In this document: in pieces, positions 12,136 through 27,000 of the stretch
Layout: each line of letters opens with the position of its first letter
Numbering within the stretch: position 1 is the stretch's first letter
From: Doris montereyensis
Lineage: Eukaryota; Mollusca; Gastropoda; Nudibranchia; Dorididae
Length of the DNA: 64,000 nucleotides
Assembly: GCA_037039925.1 (NCBI GenBank)
Contig: JAXRKP010001705.1
Coordinates: 17,501 to 81,500, forward strand
Direction of reading: 5' to 3'
Program-made: the position numbers and the translations under genes
Notes under the pieces: model-generated
The model's input: the letters and a program-made list of their open reading frames with translations, nothing else
Databases searched by the model: none
What the model was told of the DNA's origin: nothing

Positions 12136-15100
12136 ATCGTGTATCGTGTATCGTGTATCGTGTATTGTGTATCGTGTATTATGTATCGTGTATTGTGTAT
12201 CATGTATTATGTATCGTATATTGTGTATCGTGTATTATGTATCGTGTATTGTGTATCGTGCATCGTGTATTATGTATCGTGTATTATGTATCGTGTCTCG
12301 TGTATGGTACATCGTGTATTATGTATCGTGTATTTGTATGTGTATTATGTATCGTGTATTGTGTATCGTGTATCGTGTATCGTGCATCGTGTATTATGTA
12401 TCGTGTATTGTGTATCGTGCATCGTGTATTGTGCATCGTTTATTATGTATCGTGTATTATGTATCGTGTATTATGTATCGTGTATTATGTATCGTGTCTC
12501 GTGTATCGTATATCGTATATTACGTATCGTGTATTGTGTATCGTGTATTATGTATCGTGTATTGTGTATCCTGTATCGTGTATCGTGCATCGTGTATTAT
12601 GTATCGTGTATTGTGTATCGTGCATCGTGTATCATGCATCGTGTATTATGTATCGTGTATTATGTATCGTGTATTATGTATCGTGTATTATTATCGTGTA
12701 TTGTGTATCGTGTATTATGTATCGTCCACTATGTATCGTGTATTATGTATCGTGTATCGTGTATCGTGCATCGTGTATCGTGCATCGTGTATTATGTATC
12801 GTGTATTATGTATCGTGTATTATGTATCGTGTATTATGCATCGTGTATTATGTATCGTGTATTGTGTATCGTGCATCGTGTATTATGTATCGTGTATTGT
12901 GTATCGTGTTTTATGTATCGTGTATTGTGTATCGTGCATCGTGTATTATGTATCGTGTATTGTGTATCGTGTATTATGTATCGTGTATTGTGTATCGTGT
13001 ATTATGTATCGTGTATCGTGCATGGTGTATTATGTATCGTTTATTGTGTATCGTGTATTATGTATCATGTATTGTGTATCGTGTTTTATGTATCGTGTAT
13101 TGTGTATCGTGCATCGTGTATTATGTATCGTGTATTGTGTATCGTGTATTATGTATCGTGTATTGTGTATCGTGTTTTATGTATAGTGTATTGTGTATCG
13201 TGCATCGTGTATTATGTATCGTGTATTGTGTATCGTGTATTATGTATCGTGTATTGTGTATCGTGCATCGTGTATTATGTATCGTGTATTGTGTATCGTG
13301 TTTTATGTATCGTGTATTGTGTATCGTGCATCATTGTATTATGTATCGTGTATTGTGTATCGTGTATTATGTATCGTGTATTGTGTATCGTGTATTATGT
13401 ATCGTGTATCGTGCATCGTGTATTATGTATCGTGTATTGTGTATCGTGTATTATGTATCGTGTATCGTGTATCGTGTATTACGTATCGTGTATCGTATAT
13501 CGTGCATCGTGTATCGTGTATCGTGTATCGTGTATTACGTATCGTGTATCGTATATCGTGCATCGTGTATCGTGTATCGTGTGTATTTGTATCATGTATT
13601 ATGTATCGTGTATTGTGTATCATGTATCGTGTATTGTGTATTATGTATCGTGTATTGTGTATTATGTATCGTGTATTGTAGTATTATGTATGTTGTATTG
13701 TGTATTATGTATCGTGTATTGTGTATTATGTATCGTGCATCGTGTATTATGTATCGTTATTAGCATGTATCGTGTATTAATGTATTATGTATCGTGTGTA
13801 TTATGTATCGTGTATTAAGCTGTATGTATCGTGTATTATGTATCGTGTATTATTTATCGTGTATTATGTATCGTGCATCGTGTATTATCGTATTGTGTAT
13901 TATATATCGTGTATTGTTAATTATGTATCGTGTATTATGTATCGTGCATGTGTATTATGTATCATGTATTATGTATCGTGTATCGTGTATCGTATCTTAT
14001 GTATCGTGTATTGTGTATCGTGTATTATGTATCCTGTATTATGTATCGTGTATTGTGTATCGTGTATTATGCATCGTGTATTATGTATCTGTATCGTGTA
14101 CCGTGTATTACGTATCGTGTATTATGTATCGTGTATTGTGTATTGTGCATTATGTATCGTGTATTATCTATCGTGTATTGTGTATCGTGTATTGTGTATT
14201 ATGTATCGTGTATCGTGCATCGTGTATTATGTATCGTGCATTATGTATCGTGTAAGGTGTATCGTGTATTGTGTATCGTGTATTATGTATCGTGTATTGT
14301 GTATCGTGTATTATATATCGTGTATTATGTATAGTGTATTGTGTATCGTGTATTGTGTATTATGTATCGTGTATCGTGCATCGTGTATTATGTATCGTGT
14401 ATTGTGTATGGTGTATTGTGTATCGTGTATTATGTATCGTGTATTGTGTATCGTGTATTGTGTATTATGAATCGTGTATTATATATCGTGTATCGTGTAT
14501 TATGTATTTGTGTATTATGTATCGTGTAGTATGTATCGTGTAGTATGTATCGTGTATTATGTATCGTGTATTATGTATCGTGTATTGTGTATTATGTATC
14601 GTGTATTATGTATCGTGTATTGTGTATCGTGTATTATGTATCGTGTATTGTGTATCGTGCATCGTGTATTATGTATTGTGTATTATGTATTGTGTATCGT
14701 GTATCGTGCATCGTGTATTGTGCATCGTGTATTATGTATCGTGTATCGTGCATCGTGTATTATGTATCGTGTATTGTGTATCGTGTATTATGTATCGTGT
14801 ATTGTGTATCGTGTTTTATGTATCGTGTATTGTGTATCGTGCATCGCGTATTATGTATCGTGTATTGTGTATCGTGTATTATGTATCGTGTATTGTGTAT
14901 CGTGTTTTATGTATAGTATATTGTGTATCGTGCATCGTGTATTATGTATCGTGTATTGTGTATCGTGTATTATGTATCGTGTATTGTGTATCGTGCATCG
15001 TGTATTATGTATCGTGTATTGTGTATCGTGTATTATGTATCGTGTATTGTGTATCGTGTATTATGTATCGTGTATCGTGCATCGTGTATTATGTATCGTG

Positions 15101-16640
15101 TATTGTGTATCGTGTATTATGTATCGTGTATCGTGTATCGTGTATTACGTATCGTGTATCGTATATCGTGCATCGTGTATCGTGTATCGTGTATCGTGTA
15201 TTACCTATCGTGTATCGTATATCGTGCATCGTGTATCGTGTATCGTGTATTATGTATCGTGTATTATGTATCGTGTATTGTGTACTATGTATCGTGTATT
15301 GTTTATTATGTATCGTGTATTGTGTATTATGTATCGTGTATTGTGTATTATGTATCGTGTATTGTGTATTATGTATCGTGTATTGTGTATTATGTATCGT
15401 GCATCGTGTATTATGCATCGTGTATTATGTATCGTGTATTGTGTATTATGTATCGTGTATTATGTATCGTGTATTGTGTATTATGTATCGTGTATTATGT
15501 ATCGTGTATTATTTATCGTGTATTATGTATCGTACATCGTGTATTATGTATTGTGTATTATGTATCGTGTATTGTGTATTATGTATCGTGTATTATGTAT
15601 CGTGCATCGTGTATTATGTATCATGTATTATGTATCGTGTATCGTGTATCGTGTCTGATGTATCGTGTATTGTGTATCGTGTATTATGTATCCTGTATTA
15701 TGTATCGTGTATTGTGTATCGTGTATTATGCATCGTGTATTATATATCTGTATTGTGTACCGTGTATTATGTATCGTGTATTATGTATCGTGTATTGTGT
15801 ATTGTGCATTATGTATCGTGTATTATGTATCGTGTATTGTGTATCGTGTATTGTGTATTATGTATCGTGTATTGTGCATCGTGTATTATGTATCGTGCAT
15901 TATGTATCGTGTAAGGTGTATCGTGTATTGTGTATCGTGTATCATGTATCGTGTATTGTGTATCGTGTAATTATATATCGTGTATTATGTAGCAGTGTAT
16001 TGTGTATCGTGTATTGTGTAGCAATGTATCGTGTATCGTGCATCGTGTATTATGTATCGTGTATTGTGTATCGTGTATTGTGTATCGTGTATTATGTATC
16101 GTGTATTGTGTATCGTGTATTGTGTATTATGAATCGTGTATCGTGTATCGTGTATCGTGTATTATGTATTGTGTATTATGTATCGTGTAGTATGTATCGT
16201 GTATCGTGTATTATGTAATATGTATTATGTATCGTGTATCGTGTATTATGTATCGTGTATCGTGTATTATGTATTGTGTATTATGTATCGTGTAGTATGT
16301 ATCGTGTATCGTGTTTTATGTATTATGTATTATGTATCGTGTATCGTGTATCGTGTATTGTGTATTATGTATTGTGTATTATGTATTGTGTATTATGTAT
16401 CGTGTATTATGTATCGTGTATTATGTATCGTGTATTATGTATCGTGTATTATGTATCGTGTATTATGTATAGTGTATTAGGTATCGTGTATTATGTATCG
16501 TGTCTCATTGCATCGTGTATTATGTATCGTGTATTGTTTATCGTGTATTATGTATCGTGTATCGTGTATCATGTAATGTATCGTGTATTATGTATCGTGT
16601 ATTGTGTATCGTGTATTATGTATCATGTATTGTGTATCGT
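12124..16640. repeat. Heptamer satellite, TATTATG/TATCGTG dimer block
   Basis: A 14-bp alternation of TATCGTG with TATTATG or TATTGTG dominates, with GCATCGT variants. TATTGTG and TATTATG are CpG-transition derivatives of TATCGTG. Internal landmarks repeat at an offset of about 1.66 kb: TTACGTATCG at 13479 and 15145, TGTAAGG at 14251 and 15910, TATGAATCG at 14462-14475 and 16124-16137. Long plus-strand frames (for example 587 codons from 12055) are heptamer translations. Confidence 0.92.
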
Positions 16641-17010
16641 AGTACATTGTACATGATACATCATACATGTAATGCTGCATGTTACATATACGGTACGCGA
16701 TAGCACGATAACGATAGATTATAAATGATACACGATTAACAATACACACAATAAACGATATCACAATCCTGATACACGATATATGTATCGCATCGCTACA
16801 CAATACCTGATACACGATATATGAACACGATACACGATACACAATAGCATGTAACGTATCACAATACCTGATACACGATATGACATGATACACGATAACG
16901 ATGTATCATACATCATTACATGTATCGTGCGTCGCATCCATACACAATGCATGATAACGTAACGATAACGTGTACAGTGATAGCATGTATCATGAATCTT
17001 TACACTATAA
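16641..17010. repeat. Short segment in the opposite orientation inside the TATCGTG array
   Basis: For about 370 bp the plus strand again reads CACGATA-type words, starting GTACATTGTACATGATACAT and containing ATATACGGTACGCGATA. This matches 11686-12090, the segment just before the main strand switch, with small indels and base changes. After 17010 the sequence resumes with TATTATGTATCGTGTATC exactly as it does after 12123. The inversion point was therefore copied along with its flanks in a segmental duplication, not created twice. Confidence 0.85.
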
Positions 17011-20000
17011 ACGTGTATTATGTATCGTGTATCGTGTATCGTGTATCGTGTATTGTGTATCGTGTATTATGTATCGTGTATCATATATTATGTATCGTGT
17101 ATTGTGTATCGTGTATTATGTATCGTGTATTGTGTATAGTGCATCGTGTATTATGTATCGTGTATTATGTATCGTGTCTCGTGTATCGTACATCGTGTAT
17201 TATGTATCGTATATTGTGTATCGTGTATTATGTATCGTGTATTGTGTATCGTGTATCGTGCATCGTGTATTATGTATCGTGTATTGTGTATCGTGCATCG
17301 TGTATCGTGCATCGTTTATTATGTATCGTGTATTATGTATCGTGTATTATGTATCGTGTATTATGTATCGTGTCTCGTGTATCGTATATCGTATGTACGT
17401 ATCGTGTATTGTGTATCGTGTATTATGTATCGTGTATTGTGTATCCTGCATCGTGTATCGTGCATCGTGTATTATGTATCGTGTATTGTGTATCGTGCAA
17501 CGTGTATCATGCATCGTGTATTATGTATCGTGTATTATGTATCGTGTATTATGTATCGTGTATTATGTATCGTGTATTGTGTATCGTGTATTATGTATCG
17601 TCTATTATGTATCCTGTATTATGTATCGTGTATCGTGTATCGTGTATCGTGCATCGTGTATCGTCCATCGTGTATTATGTATTGTGTATTATGTATCGTG
17701 CATTATGTATCGTGTATTATGTATCGTGTATTATGTATTGTGTATTATGTATCGTGTATTCTGTATTATGTATCGTGTATTATGTATCGTGTATTGTGTA
17801 TCGTGTATTATGTATCGTGTATTGTGTATCGTGCATCGTGTATTATGTATTGTGTATTATGTATTGTGTATCGTGTATCGTGCATCGTGTATCGTGCATC
17901 GTGTATTATGTATCGTGTATCGTGCATCGTGTATTATGTATCGTGTGTGTATCGTTTATTATGTATCGTGTATTGTGTATCGTGTTTTATGTATCGTGTA
18001 TTGTGTATCGTGTATCGTGTATTATGTATCGTGTATTGTGTATCGTGTATTATGTATCGTGTATTGTGTATCGTGTTTTATGTATAGTGTATTGTGTATC
18101 GTGCATCGTGTATTATGTATCGTGTCGTGTGTATCGTGTATTATGTATCGTGTATTGTATCGTGCATCGTGTATTATGTATCGTCTATTGTGTATCGTGT
18201 TTTATGTATCGTGTATTGTGTATCGTGCATCGTGTATTATGTATCGTGTATTGTGTATCGTGTATAATGTATCGTGTATTGTGTATCGTGTATTATGTAT
18301 CGTGTATCGTGCATCGTGTATTATGTATCGTGTATTGTGTATCGTGTATTATGTATCGTGTATTGTGTATCGTGTATTATGTATCGTGTATCGTGTATCG
18401 TGTATTACGTATCGTGTATCGTATATAGTGCATCGTGTATCGTGTATCGTGTATTATGTATCGTGTATTATGTATCGTGTATTATGTATCGTGTATTGTG
18501 TATTATGTATCGTGTATTGTGTATTATGTATCGTGTATTGTGTATTATGTATCGTGTATTACGTATTATGTATCGTGTATTGTGTATTATGTATCGTGTA
18601 TTGTGTATTATGTATCGTGCATCGTGTATTATGTATCGTGTATTTATGTATCGTGTATTGTGTATTATGTATCGTGTATTATGTATCGTGTATTGTGTAT
18701 TATGTATCGTGTATTATGTATCGTGTATTATTTATCGTGTATTATGTATCGTGCATCGTGTATTATGTATTGTGTATTATGTATCGTGTATTGTGTATTA
18801 TGTATTGTGTATTATGTATCGTGCATCGTGCATAATGTATCATGTATTATGTGTCATGTATCGTGTATCGTGTCTTATCTATCGTGTATTGTGTATCATT
18901 ATTATGTATCCTGTATTATATATCGTGTATTGTGTATCGGGTATTATGCATCGTGTATTATGTATCTGTATTGTGTATCGTGTATTATGTATCGTGTATT
19001 ATGTATCGTGTATTGTGTATTGTGCATTATGTATCGTGTATTATGTATCGTGTATTGTGTATCGTGTATTGTGTCTTATGTATCGTGTATCGTGCATCGT
19101 GTATTATGTATCGTGCATTATGTATCGTGTAAGGTGTATCGTGTATTGTGTATCGTGTATTATGTATCGTGTATTGTGTATCGTGTATTATATATCGTGT
19201 ATTATGTATAGTGTATTGTGTATCGTGTATTGTGTATTATGTATCGTGTATCGTGCATCGTGTATTATGTATCGTGTATTGTGTATCGTGTGTGTGTATC
19301 GTGTATTATGTATCGTGTATTGTGTATCGTGTATTGTGTATTATGAATCGTGTATTATGTATCGTGTATCGTGTATTATGTATTGTGTATTATGTATCGT
19401 GTAGTATGTATCGTGTATCGAGTATTATGTATTATATATTATGTATCGTGTATCGTGTATTATGTATTATGTATTATGTATCGTGTATCGTGTATTATGT
19501 ATCGTGTTCGTGTATTATGTATTGTGTATTATGTATCGTGTAGTATGTATAGTGTATCGTGTATTATGTATTATGTATTATGTATCGTGTATCGTGTATC
19601 GTGTATTGTGTATTATGTATCGTGTATTATGTATTGTGTATTATGTATCGTGTATTATGTATCGTGTATTATGTATCGTGTATTATGTATCGTGTATTAT
19701 ATATCGTGTATTATGTATCGTGTATTATGTATCGTGTATTATGTATCGTGTATCGTGCATCGTGTATTATGTATCGTGTATTGTGTATCGTGTATTATGT
19801 ATCGTGTATGTGTGTATCGTGTATTATGCATCGTGTATTATGTATCGTGTATTGTGTATCGTGTATTATGTATCATGTATTGTGTATTGTGTACCGTGTA
19901 TCGTGAATTGTGTATCGTGTATTGTGTATTGTGTATTGTGTATCGTGTATCGTGTATCATGCATCGTGTATTATGTATCGTGTATTGTGTATTGTGTATT

Positions 20001-21200
20001 ATGTATCGTGTATTGTATATCGTGTATTATGCATTGTGTATTATGTATCGTGTATTGTGTATCATGTAATGTATCGTGTTTCGTGTATTGTGTATTGTGT
20101 ATCGTGTATTGTGTATTGTGTATCGTGTATTGTGTATTGTGTATCGTGTATCGTGTATTGTGTATTGTGTGTGTGTATCGTGTATTGTGTATCGTGTCTT
20201 ATGTATCGTGTATTGTGTATCGTGTATTGTGTATCGTGTATCGTGTATTTATTGTGTCGTGTCTTATGTGTCGTGTATTGTGTATCGTGTATCGTGTATT
20301 GTGTATCGTGTATTGTGTATCGTGTATTGTGTATCGTGTATTATGTATCGTGTATTGTGTATCGTGTATTATGTATCGTGTACTATGTATCGTGTATCGT
20401 GTGTGTATCGTGTCTTATGTATCGTGTATTGTGTATCGTGTATTGTGTATCGTGTATTGTGTATCGTGTATTATTATTATCGTGTATTATATATCGTGCA
20501 TTGTGTATTATGTATGTGTGTGTATGTTGTGTATTATGTATCGTGTATTGTTGTTATGTATCGTGTATTATGTATCGTGTATTATGTATCGTGTATTGTG
20601 TATCGTAATATTGTGTATCGTGTATTATGTATCGTGTATTGTGTATCGTGTCTTATGTATCGTGTATTATGTATCGTGTATTATGTATCGTTTATTATTA
20701 TCTTATTATTGTATTATGTATCGTATATTATGTATCGGGTATTATGTATCGTGTATTATGTATCGTGTATTATGGATCGTGTATTATGTATCGTGTATTA
20801 TGTATCGTTATTATGTATTGTGTATCGCATTGTGTATCGTGTATTATGTATCGTGTATTGTGTATCGTGTATTGTGTATTATGTATCGTGTATTATGTAT
20901 CGTATATCGTGTATTATGTATTGTGTGTTATGCATCGTGTATAATGTATTGTGTATCATGTGTTATGTATTATGTATTATGTATTATGTATCGTGTATCG
21001 TGTATCGTGTATTGTGTATTGTGTATCGTGTATTATATTATGTATTATGTATCGTGTATCGTGTATCGTGTATTGTATATTGTGTATCGTGTATTATGTA
21101 TCGTGTATTGGGGTGTCGTGTATTATGTATCGCGTATTATGTATCGTGTATTGTGTGTCGTGTATTATGTCTTGTGTATGATGTATCCGTGTATTGTGTA
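17011..21200. repeat. Heptamer satellite, duplicate of the 12.1-14.5 kb block
   Basis: Landmarks of the preceding block recur in order at about 4.88 kb: TGTCTCGTG at 12294/17175 and 12495/17371, TGTAAGG at 14251/19128, the TATGAATCG landmark at 14462/19338. Composition is again TATCGTG alternating with TATTATG and TATTGTG. From about 20000 TATTGTG predominates and small deletions (for example ATTATTATC) become frequent. All reading frames are heptamer translations. Confidence 0.88.
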
Positions 21201-22250
21201 TCGTGTATGATGTATCGTGTATTATGTATCGTGTATTGTGTGTCGTGTATTATGTATCGTGTATTATGTATCGTGTATTGTGTGTCGTATATTGTGTGTC
21301 GTATATTGTGTGACGTGTTTTATGTATCGTGTATTATGTATCGTGTATTATATCGTGTATTATGTATCGTGTATTATGTATTGTGTATTATGTATCGTGT
21401 ATTATGTATCGTGTATTATGTGTCGTGTATTGTGTGTCGTGTATTATGTATTGTGTATTGTGTGTCGTGTTTTATGTATCGTGTATTGTGTATCGTGTAT
21501 GATGTATCGTGTATTATGTATCGTGTATTGTGTGTCGTGTATTATGTATCGTGTATTATGTATCGTGTATTGTGTATCGTGTATTATGTACCGTGTATTG
21601 TGTGTCGTGTATTGTGTGTCGTGTATTGTGTCACGTGTATTGTGTGTCGTGTATTGTGTGACGTGTATTATGTATATCGTGTATTGTATGACGTGTAATA
21701 TATATCGTGTATTGCGTGACGTGTATTATGTGACGTATTGTGTGACGTGTATTATGTGACGTGTGTGTGTGACGTGTATGTGACGTGTATTGCGACGTGT
21801 ATTATTAATGACGTGTATTGTGTGACGTGTATTATGTGACGTGTGTTATTAGCGACGTGTATTATGTGACGTGTATTGTGTGACGTGTATTGTGTGACGT
21901 ATTGTGTGTCGATGCATTGTGTGTCGTGTATTATGTGTCGTGTATTGTGTGACGTATTGTGTGTCGTGTATTATGTGTCGTGTATTGTGTGACGTGTATT
22001 ATGTGTCGTGTAACAAGACGTGTATATGTATCGTGTATTATGTGACGTGTATTATGTGTCGTGTATTGTGTGACGTGTATTATGTATCGTGTATTGTGTG
22101 ACGTGTATTATGTATCGTGTATTGTGTGACGTGTATTATGTATCGTGTATTATGTGACGTTTATTATGTATCGTGTATTGTGTGACGTGTATTGTGTGAC
22201 GTGTATTGTGTGTCGTGTATTGTTTATCGTGTATTGTTTATCGTGTATTG
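21201..22250. repeat. Heptamer satellite, TATTGTGTGACGTG block
   Basis: The dominant 14-bp unit is TATTGTG or TATTATG followed by TGACGTG or TGTCGTG. TGACGTG is a variant almost confined to this kilobase. The block grades into its neighbours and is not sharply bounded. Confidence 0.85.
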
Positions 22251-23640
22251 TATAAGAGTGTCGGGTATTTTATGTCCTGTATCGTGTATCGTGTGCCGGG
22301 TATTTTATGTCGTTTATCGTTTGTTGTTTATTGTTTGTCGTGTATCGTTTGTTGTTTATTGTTTGTCGTGTATCGTTTGTCGTGTATAGTTTGTTGTTTA
22401 TTGTTTGCCGTGTATTGTTTGTTGTTTTATTGTTTGTCGTGTATCGTTTGTTGTTTATTGTTTGTCGTGTATTGTTTGTCGTCTACTGTGTATCGTGTAT
22501 AGTGTGTCGTGTATCGTGTGTCGTGTATCGTGTATCGTGTGTTGTGTATCGTGTGTTGTGTATTGTGTGTTGTGTATCGTCTATCGTGTATCATGTGTCG
22601 TGTATTGTTCGTAGTGTTTTATGTGTCGTCTGTTGTGTATCGTGTACCGTGTATCGTGTGTCGTGTGTCGTGTATCGGGTATCGTGTGTCGTGTGTCGTG
22701 TGTCGTGTATCGTGTATCGTGTATCGTGTGTCGTGTATCGTGTATTGTGTATCGTGTGTCGTGTGTTGTGTATCGTGTATCGAGTATCGTGTGTCGTGTA
22801 TCGTGTGTCGTGTATCGTGTATCGTGTGTCGTGTATCGTGTATCGTGTGACGTGTATCGTGTATCGTGTGTCGTGTATCGTGTATCGAGTATCGTGTGAC
22901 GTGTATCGAGTAGCGTGTCGTGTATCGTGTGTCGTGTATCGTGTATCGTGTGTCGTGTATCGTGTATCGTGTGACGTGTATCGTGTATCGTGTATCGTGT
23001 ATCGTGTGTCGTGTATCGTGTATCGTGTATCGTGTATCGTGTGTCGTGTGTCGTGTATCGTGTATCGTGTATCGTGTAATGTCGTGTATCGTGTGTCGTG
23101 TATCGTGTATCGTGTGTCGTGTATCGTGTATCGTGTGTCGTGTATCGTGTGTCGTGCGTTGTGTATGGTGTGTCGTGTGTCGTATACTGTGTGTCGTGTA
23201 TTATGTGTCGGGTATTGTTTGTCAAGTATCGTGTGTCGTGTACCGTGTATCGTGTGATGTGTGTCGTGTGTTGTGTGTCGTGTGTTGTGTGTCGTGTGTT
23301 GTCTGATGTGCATCGTGTGTCGTGTGTTGTGTGTCGTGTATTATGTGTCGTGTATTGTTTGTCAAGTATCGTGTGTCGTGTATCGTGTGTCGTGTGCTGT
23401 GTGTCGTGTGTTGTGTGTCGTGTGTTGTGTGTCGTGTGTTGTGTGTCGTGTGTTGTGTGTTGTGTATCGTGTGTCGTGTGTTGTGTGTCGTGTGTTGTGT
23501 GTCGTGTGTCATGTGTTGTCTATCGTGTGTCGTGTGTCGTGTATCTTGTGTCGTGTGTTGTGTGTCGTGTGTTATGTGTCGTGTGTTGTGTGTCGTGTGT
23601 TGTGTGTCGTGTGTTGTGTGTCGCGTGTTGTGTGTTGTGT
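22251..23640. repeat. Heptamer satellite, TGTCGTG-rich block
   Basis: This opens with TTTGTTG/TTTGTCG words (22310-22480) and then alternates TGTCGTG with TATCGTG and TGTTGTG. Here the first half of the monomer has changed from TAT to TGT. Minus-strand frames translate as THDTRYT-type repeats. Confidence 0.85.
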
Positions 23641-25040
23641 ATCGTAGATTGTGTATTGTATATCGTGTATTGTATATCGTGTATTGTGTATCGTGTATTG
23701 TATATCGTGTATTGTATATCGTGTAATGTATATCGTGTATTGTGTATCGTGTATTGTGTATCGTGCATTGTGGGTCGTGTATTGTATATCGTGTATTGTA
23801 TATCATGTATTGTATATCATGTATTGTGTATCGTGTATTGTATATCGTGTATTGTATATAAATATTGTATATCGGGTATTGTATATCGTGTATTGTATAT
23901 CGTGTATTGTATATCGTGTTTTGTGTATCGTGTATTGTGTATCGTGTATTGTGTGTCGTGTAATGTGTATTGTGTATTGTGTATCGTGTGTTGTGTGTCG
24001 TGCGTTGTATATCGTGTACCGTGTATTGTGTATCGTGTATTGTGTATCGTGTATTGTGTATTGTGTAGCGTGTATTGTGTGTTGTTTTTTGTGTATTGTC
24101 TATAGTGTATCTTGTATAGTGTATTGTGTATTGTGTATCGTGTATCGTGTATCGTGTATTGTGTATCGTGTATCGTGTATTGTGTGTTGTGTATTGTGTA
24201 TCGTGTATCGTGTATTGTGTGTCGTGTATCGTGTATCGTGTATCGTGTATCGTGTATCGTGTATCGTGTATCGTGTATCGTGTATCGTGTATTGTATATC
24301 GTGTATCGTGTATTGTGTATCGTGTATCGTGTATTGTATATCGTGTATCGTGTATTGTATATCGTGTATCGTGTATTGTGTATTGTATATCGTGTATCGT
24401 GTTTCGTGTATTGTATATCGTGTATGTATCGTGTATCGTGTATTGTGTATCGTGTATCGTGTATCGTGTATCGTGTATCGTGTATAGTGTATCGTGTATC
24501 GTGTATCGTGTATTGTGTGTTGTGTATCGTGTATCGTGTATTGTGTTTCGTGTATCATGTGTCGTGTATCGTGTATCGTGTATCGTGTATTGTGTATTGT
24601 GTATTGTGTATCGTGTATCGTGTATTGTGTATTGTGTATCGTGTATTGTGTATTGTGTATCTTGTAATGTGTATCGTGTATTGTGTGTCGTGTATCTTGT
24701 ATTGTGTATCGTGTATCGTGTATTGTGTATTGTGTATTGTGTATTGTGTATCGTGTATCGTGTATTGTGTATTGTGTATCGTGTATCGTGTATTGTGTAT
24801 TGTGTATCGTGTATCGTGTATCGTGTATTGTGTATTGTGTATTGTGTATCGTGTATGGGGTGTCGTGTATTGTGTGTCGTGTATCGTGTATCGTGTATCG
24901 TGTAAGCGTTTCGTGTATCGTGTATCGTGTATCGTGTATTGTGTATTGTGTATCGTATATCGTGTAGCGTGTATCGTATATTGTATATCGTGTATCGTGT
25001 ATCGTGTATCGTGTATATTGTATCGTGTATAGTGTATGGT
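23641..25040. repeat. Heptamer satellite, TATTGTG/TATATCG block
   Basis: The block starts with alternation of TATTGTG and TATATCGTG and becomes TATCGTG/TATTGTG from about 24120. CpG-retaining and CpG-lost monomers are intermixed in short runs. Confidence 0.85.
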
Positions 25041-26498
25041 GTATCGTGTAGCGTGTATCGTATATCGTGTATTGTGTATCGTGTATCGTATATCGTGTAG
25101 CGTGTATCGTATATCGTGTATAGTGTATGGTGTATCGTGTATAGTGTATGGTGTATCGTGTATAGTGTATGGTGTATCGTGTATAGTGTATGGTGTATCG
25201 TGTATCGTGTATGGTGCATCGTGTATACTGTATGGTGTATCGTGTATAATGTATGGTGTATAGTGTATGTAGTGTATCGTGTATAGTGTATGGTGTATTG
25301 TGTATAGTGTATCGTGTATAGTGTATGGTGTATAGTGTATAGTGTATCGTGTATAGTGTATCGTGTATAGTGTATCGTGTATCGTGTATGGTGTATCGTG
25401 TATAGTGTATCGTGTATAGTGTATGGTGTATCGTGTATAGCGTATCGTGTATAGTGTATCGTGTATAGTGTATCGTGTATAGTGTATAGTGTATCGTGTA
25501 TAGTGTATAGTGTATCGTGTATAGTGTATCGTGTATAGTGTATCGTATATAGTGTATCGTGTATCGTGTATAGTGTATAGTGTATCGTGTATAGTGTAAC
25601 GTGTATAGTGTATGGTGTAACGTGTATGGTGTAGAGTGTATAGTGTATAGTATATGGTGTATAGTGTATGGTGTATCGTGTATAGTGTATGGTGTATCGT
25701 GTATAGTGTATCGTGTATAATGTATGGTGTGTCGTGTATAGTGTATGGTGTATCGTGTATAGTGTATCGTGTATAGTGTATGGTGTATCGTGTATAGTGT
25801 ATGGTGTATCGTAGTGTATGGTGTATCGTGTATATTGTATGGTGTATCGTGTAGCGTGTATCGTATATCGTGTATAGTGTATCGTATATCGTGTATTGTG
25901 TATCGTGTATCGTATATCGTGTAGCGTGTGTATCGTATATCGTGTATCGTGTATAGTGTATCGTGTATCGTGTATCGTGTATAGTGTATCGTGTATAGTG
26001 TATCGTGTATAGTGTATCGTGTATAGTGTATCGTGTACAGTATATCGTATATCGTGTGTCGTGTATAGTGTATCGTGTATAGTGTATCGTGTATAGTATA
26101 TCGTGTATAGTATATCGTGTATAGTGTATCGTGTATAGTGTATCGTGTATAGTGTATCGTGTATAGTATATCGTGTAACGTGTATTATCGTATCATGTAC
26201 CGTGTATAGTATATCGTGTATAGTATATGGTGTAACGTATATCGTGTATAGTATATCGTGTATAGTATATCGTGTATAGTATATCGTGTATAGTGTATCG
26301 TGTATAGTGTATCGTGTATAGTATATCGTGTATAATGTATCGTGTATAGTATATCGTGTATAGTGTATCGTGTGTAGTGTATCGTGTATAGTATATCGTG
26401 TATAGTATATCGTGTATAGTATATCGTGTATAGTATATCGTGTATAGTGTATCGTGTATCGTGTATCGTGTATCGTGTATCGTGTGTCGTGTATTGTG
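25041..26498. repeat. Heptamer satellite, TATAGTG/TATCGTG/TATGGTG block
   Basis: A regular 14-bp alternation of TATAGTG with TATCGTG or TATGGTG runs to the edge of the retrotransposon. TATAGTG contains TAG, so plus-strand frames close here while the minus strand stays open; a 1104-codon minus frame covers 23222-26536 and is a repeat artefact. The last bases before the retrotransposon, GTGTATTGTG at 26489-26498, also occur on its other side. Confidence 0.9.
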
Positions 26499-26530
26499 AA
26501 ATAATAATAGTAAATCTTTATTGTCTTTTC
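26499..26530 (-). promoter_or_regulatory. Polyadenylation-like signal and 3' tail of the retrotransposon
   Basis: On the minus strand the island ends with GACAATAAAGATTTACTATT followed by ATTATTT and then satellite. The AATAAA hexamer (complement of 26517-26522) about 18 bp before the end, plus a short simple tail, is typical of a retrotransposon 3' end. Confidence 0.6.
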
Positions 26531-27000
<470 letters not shown>

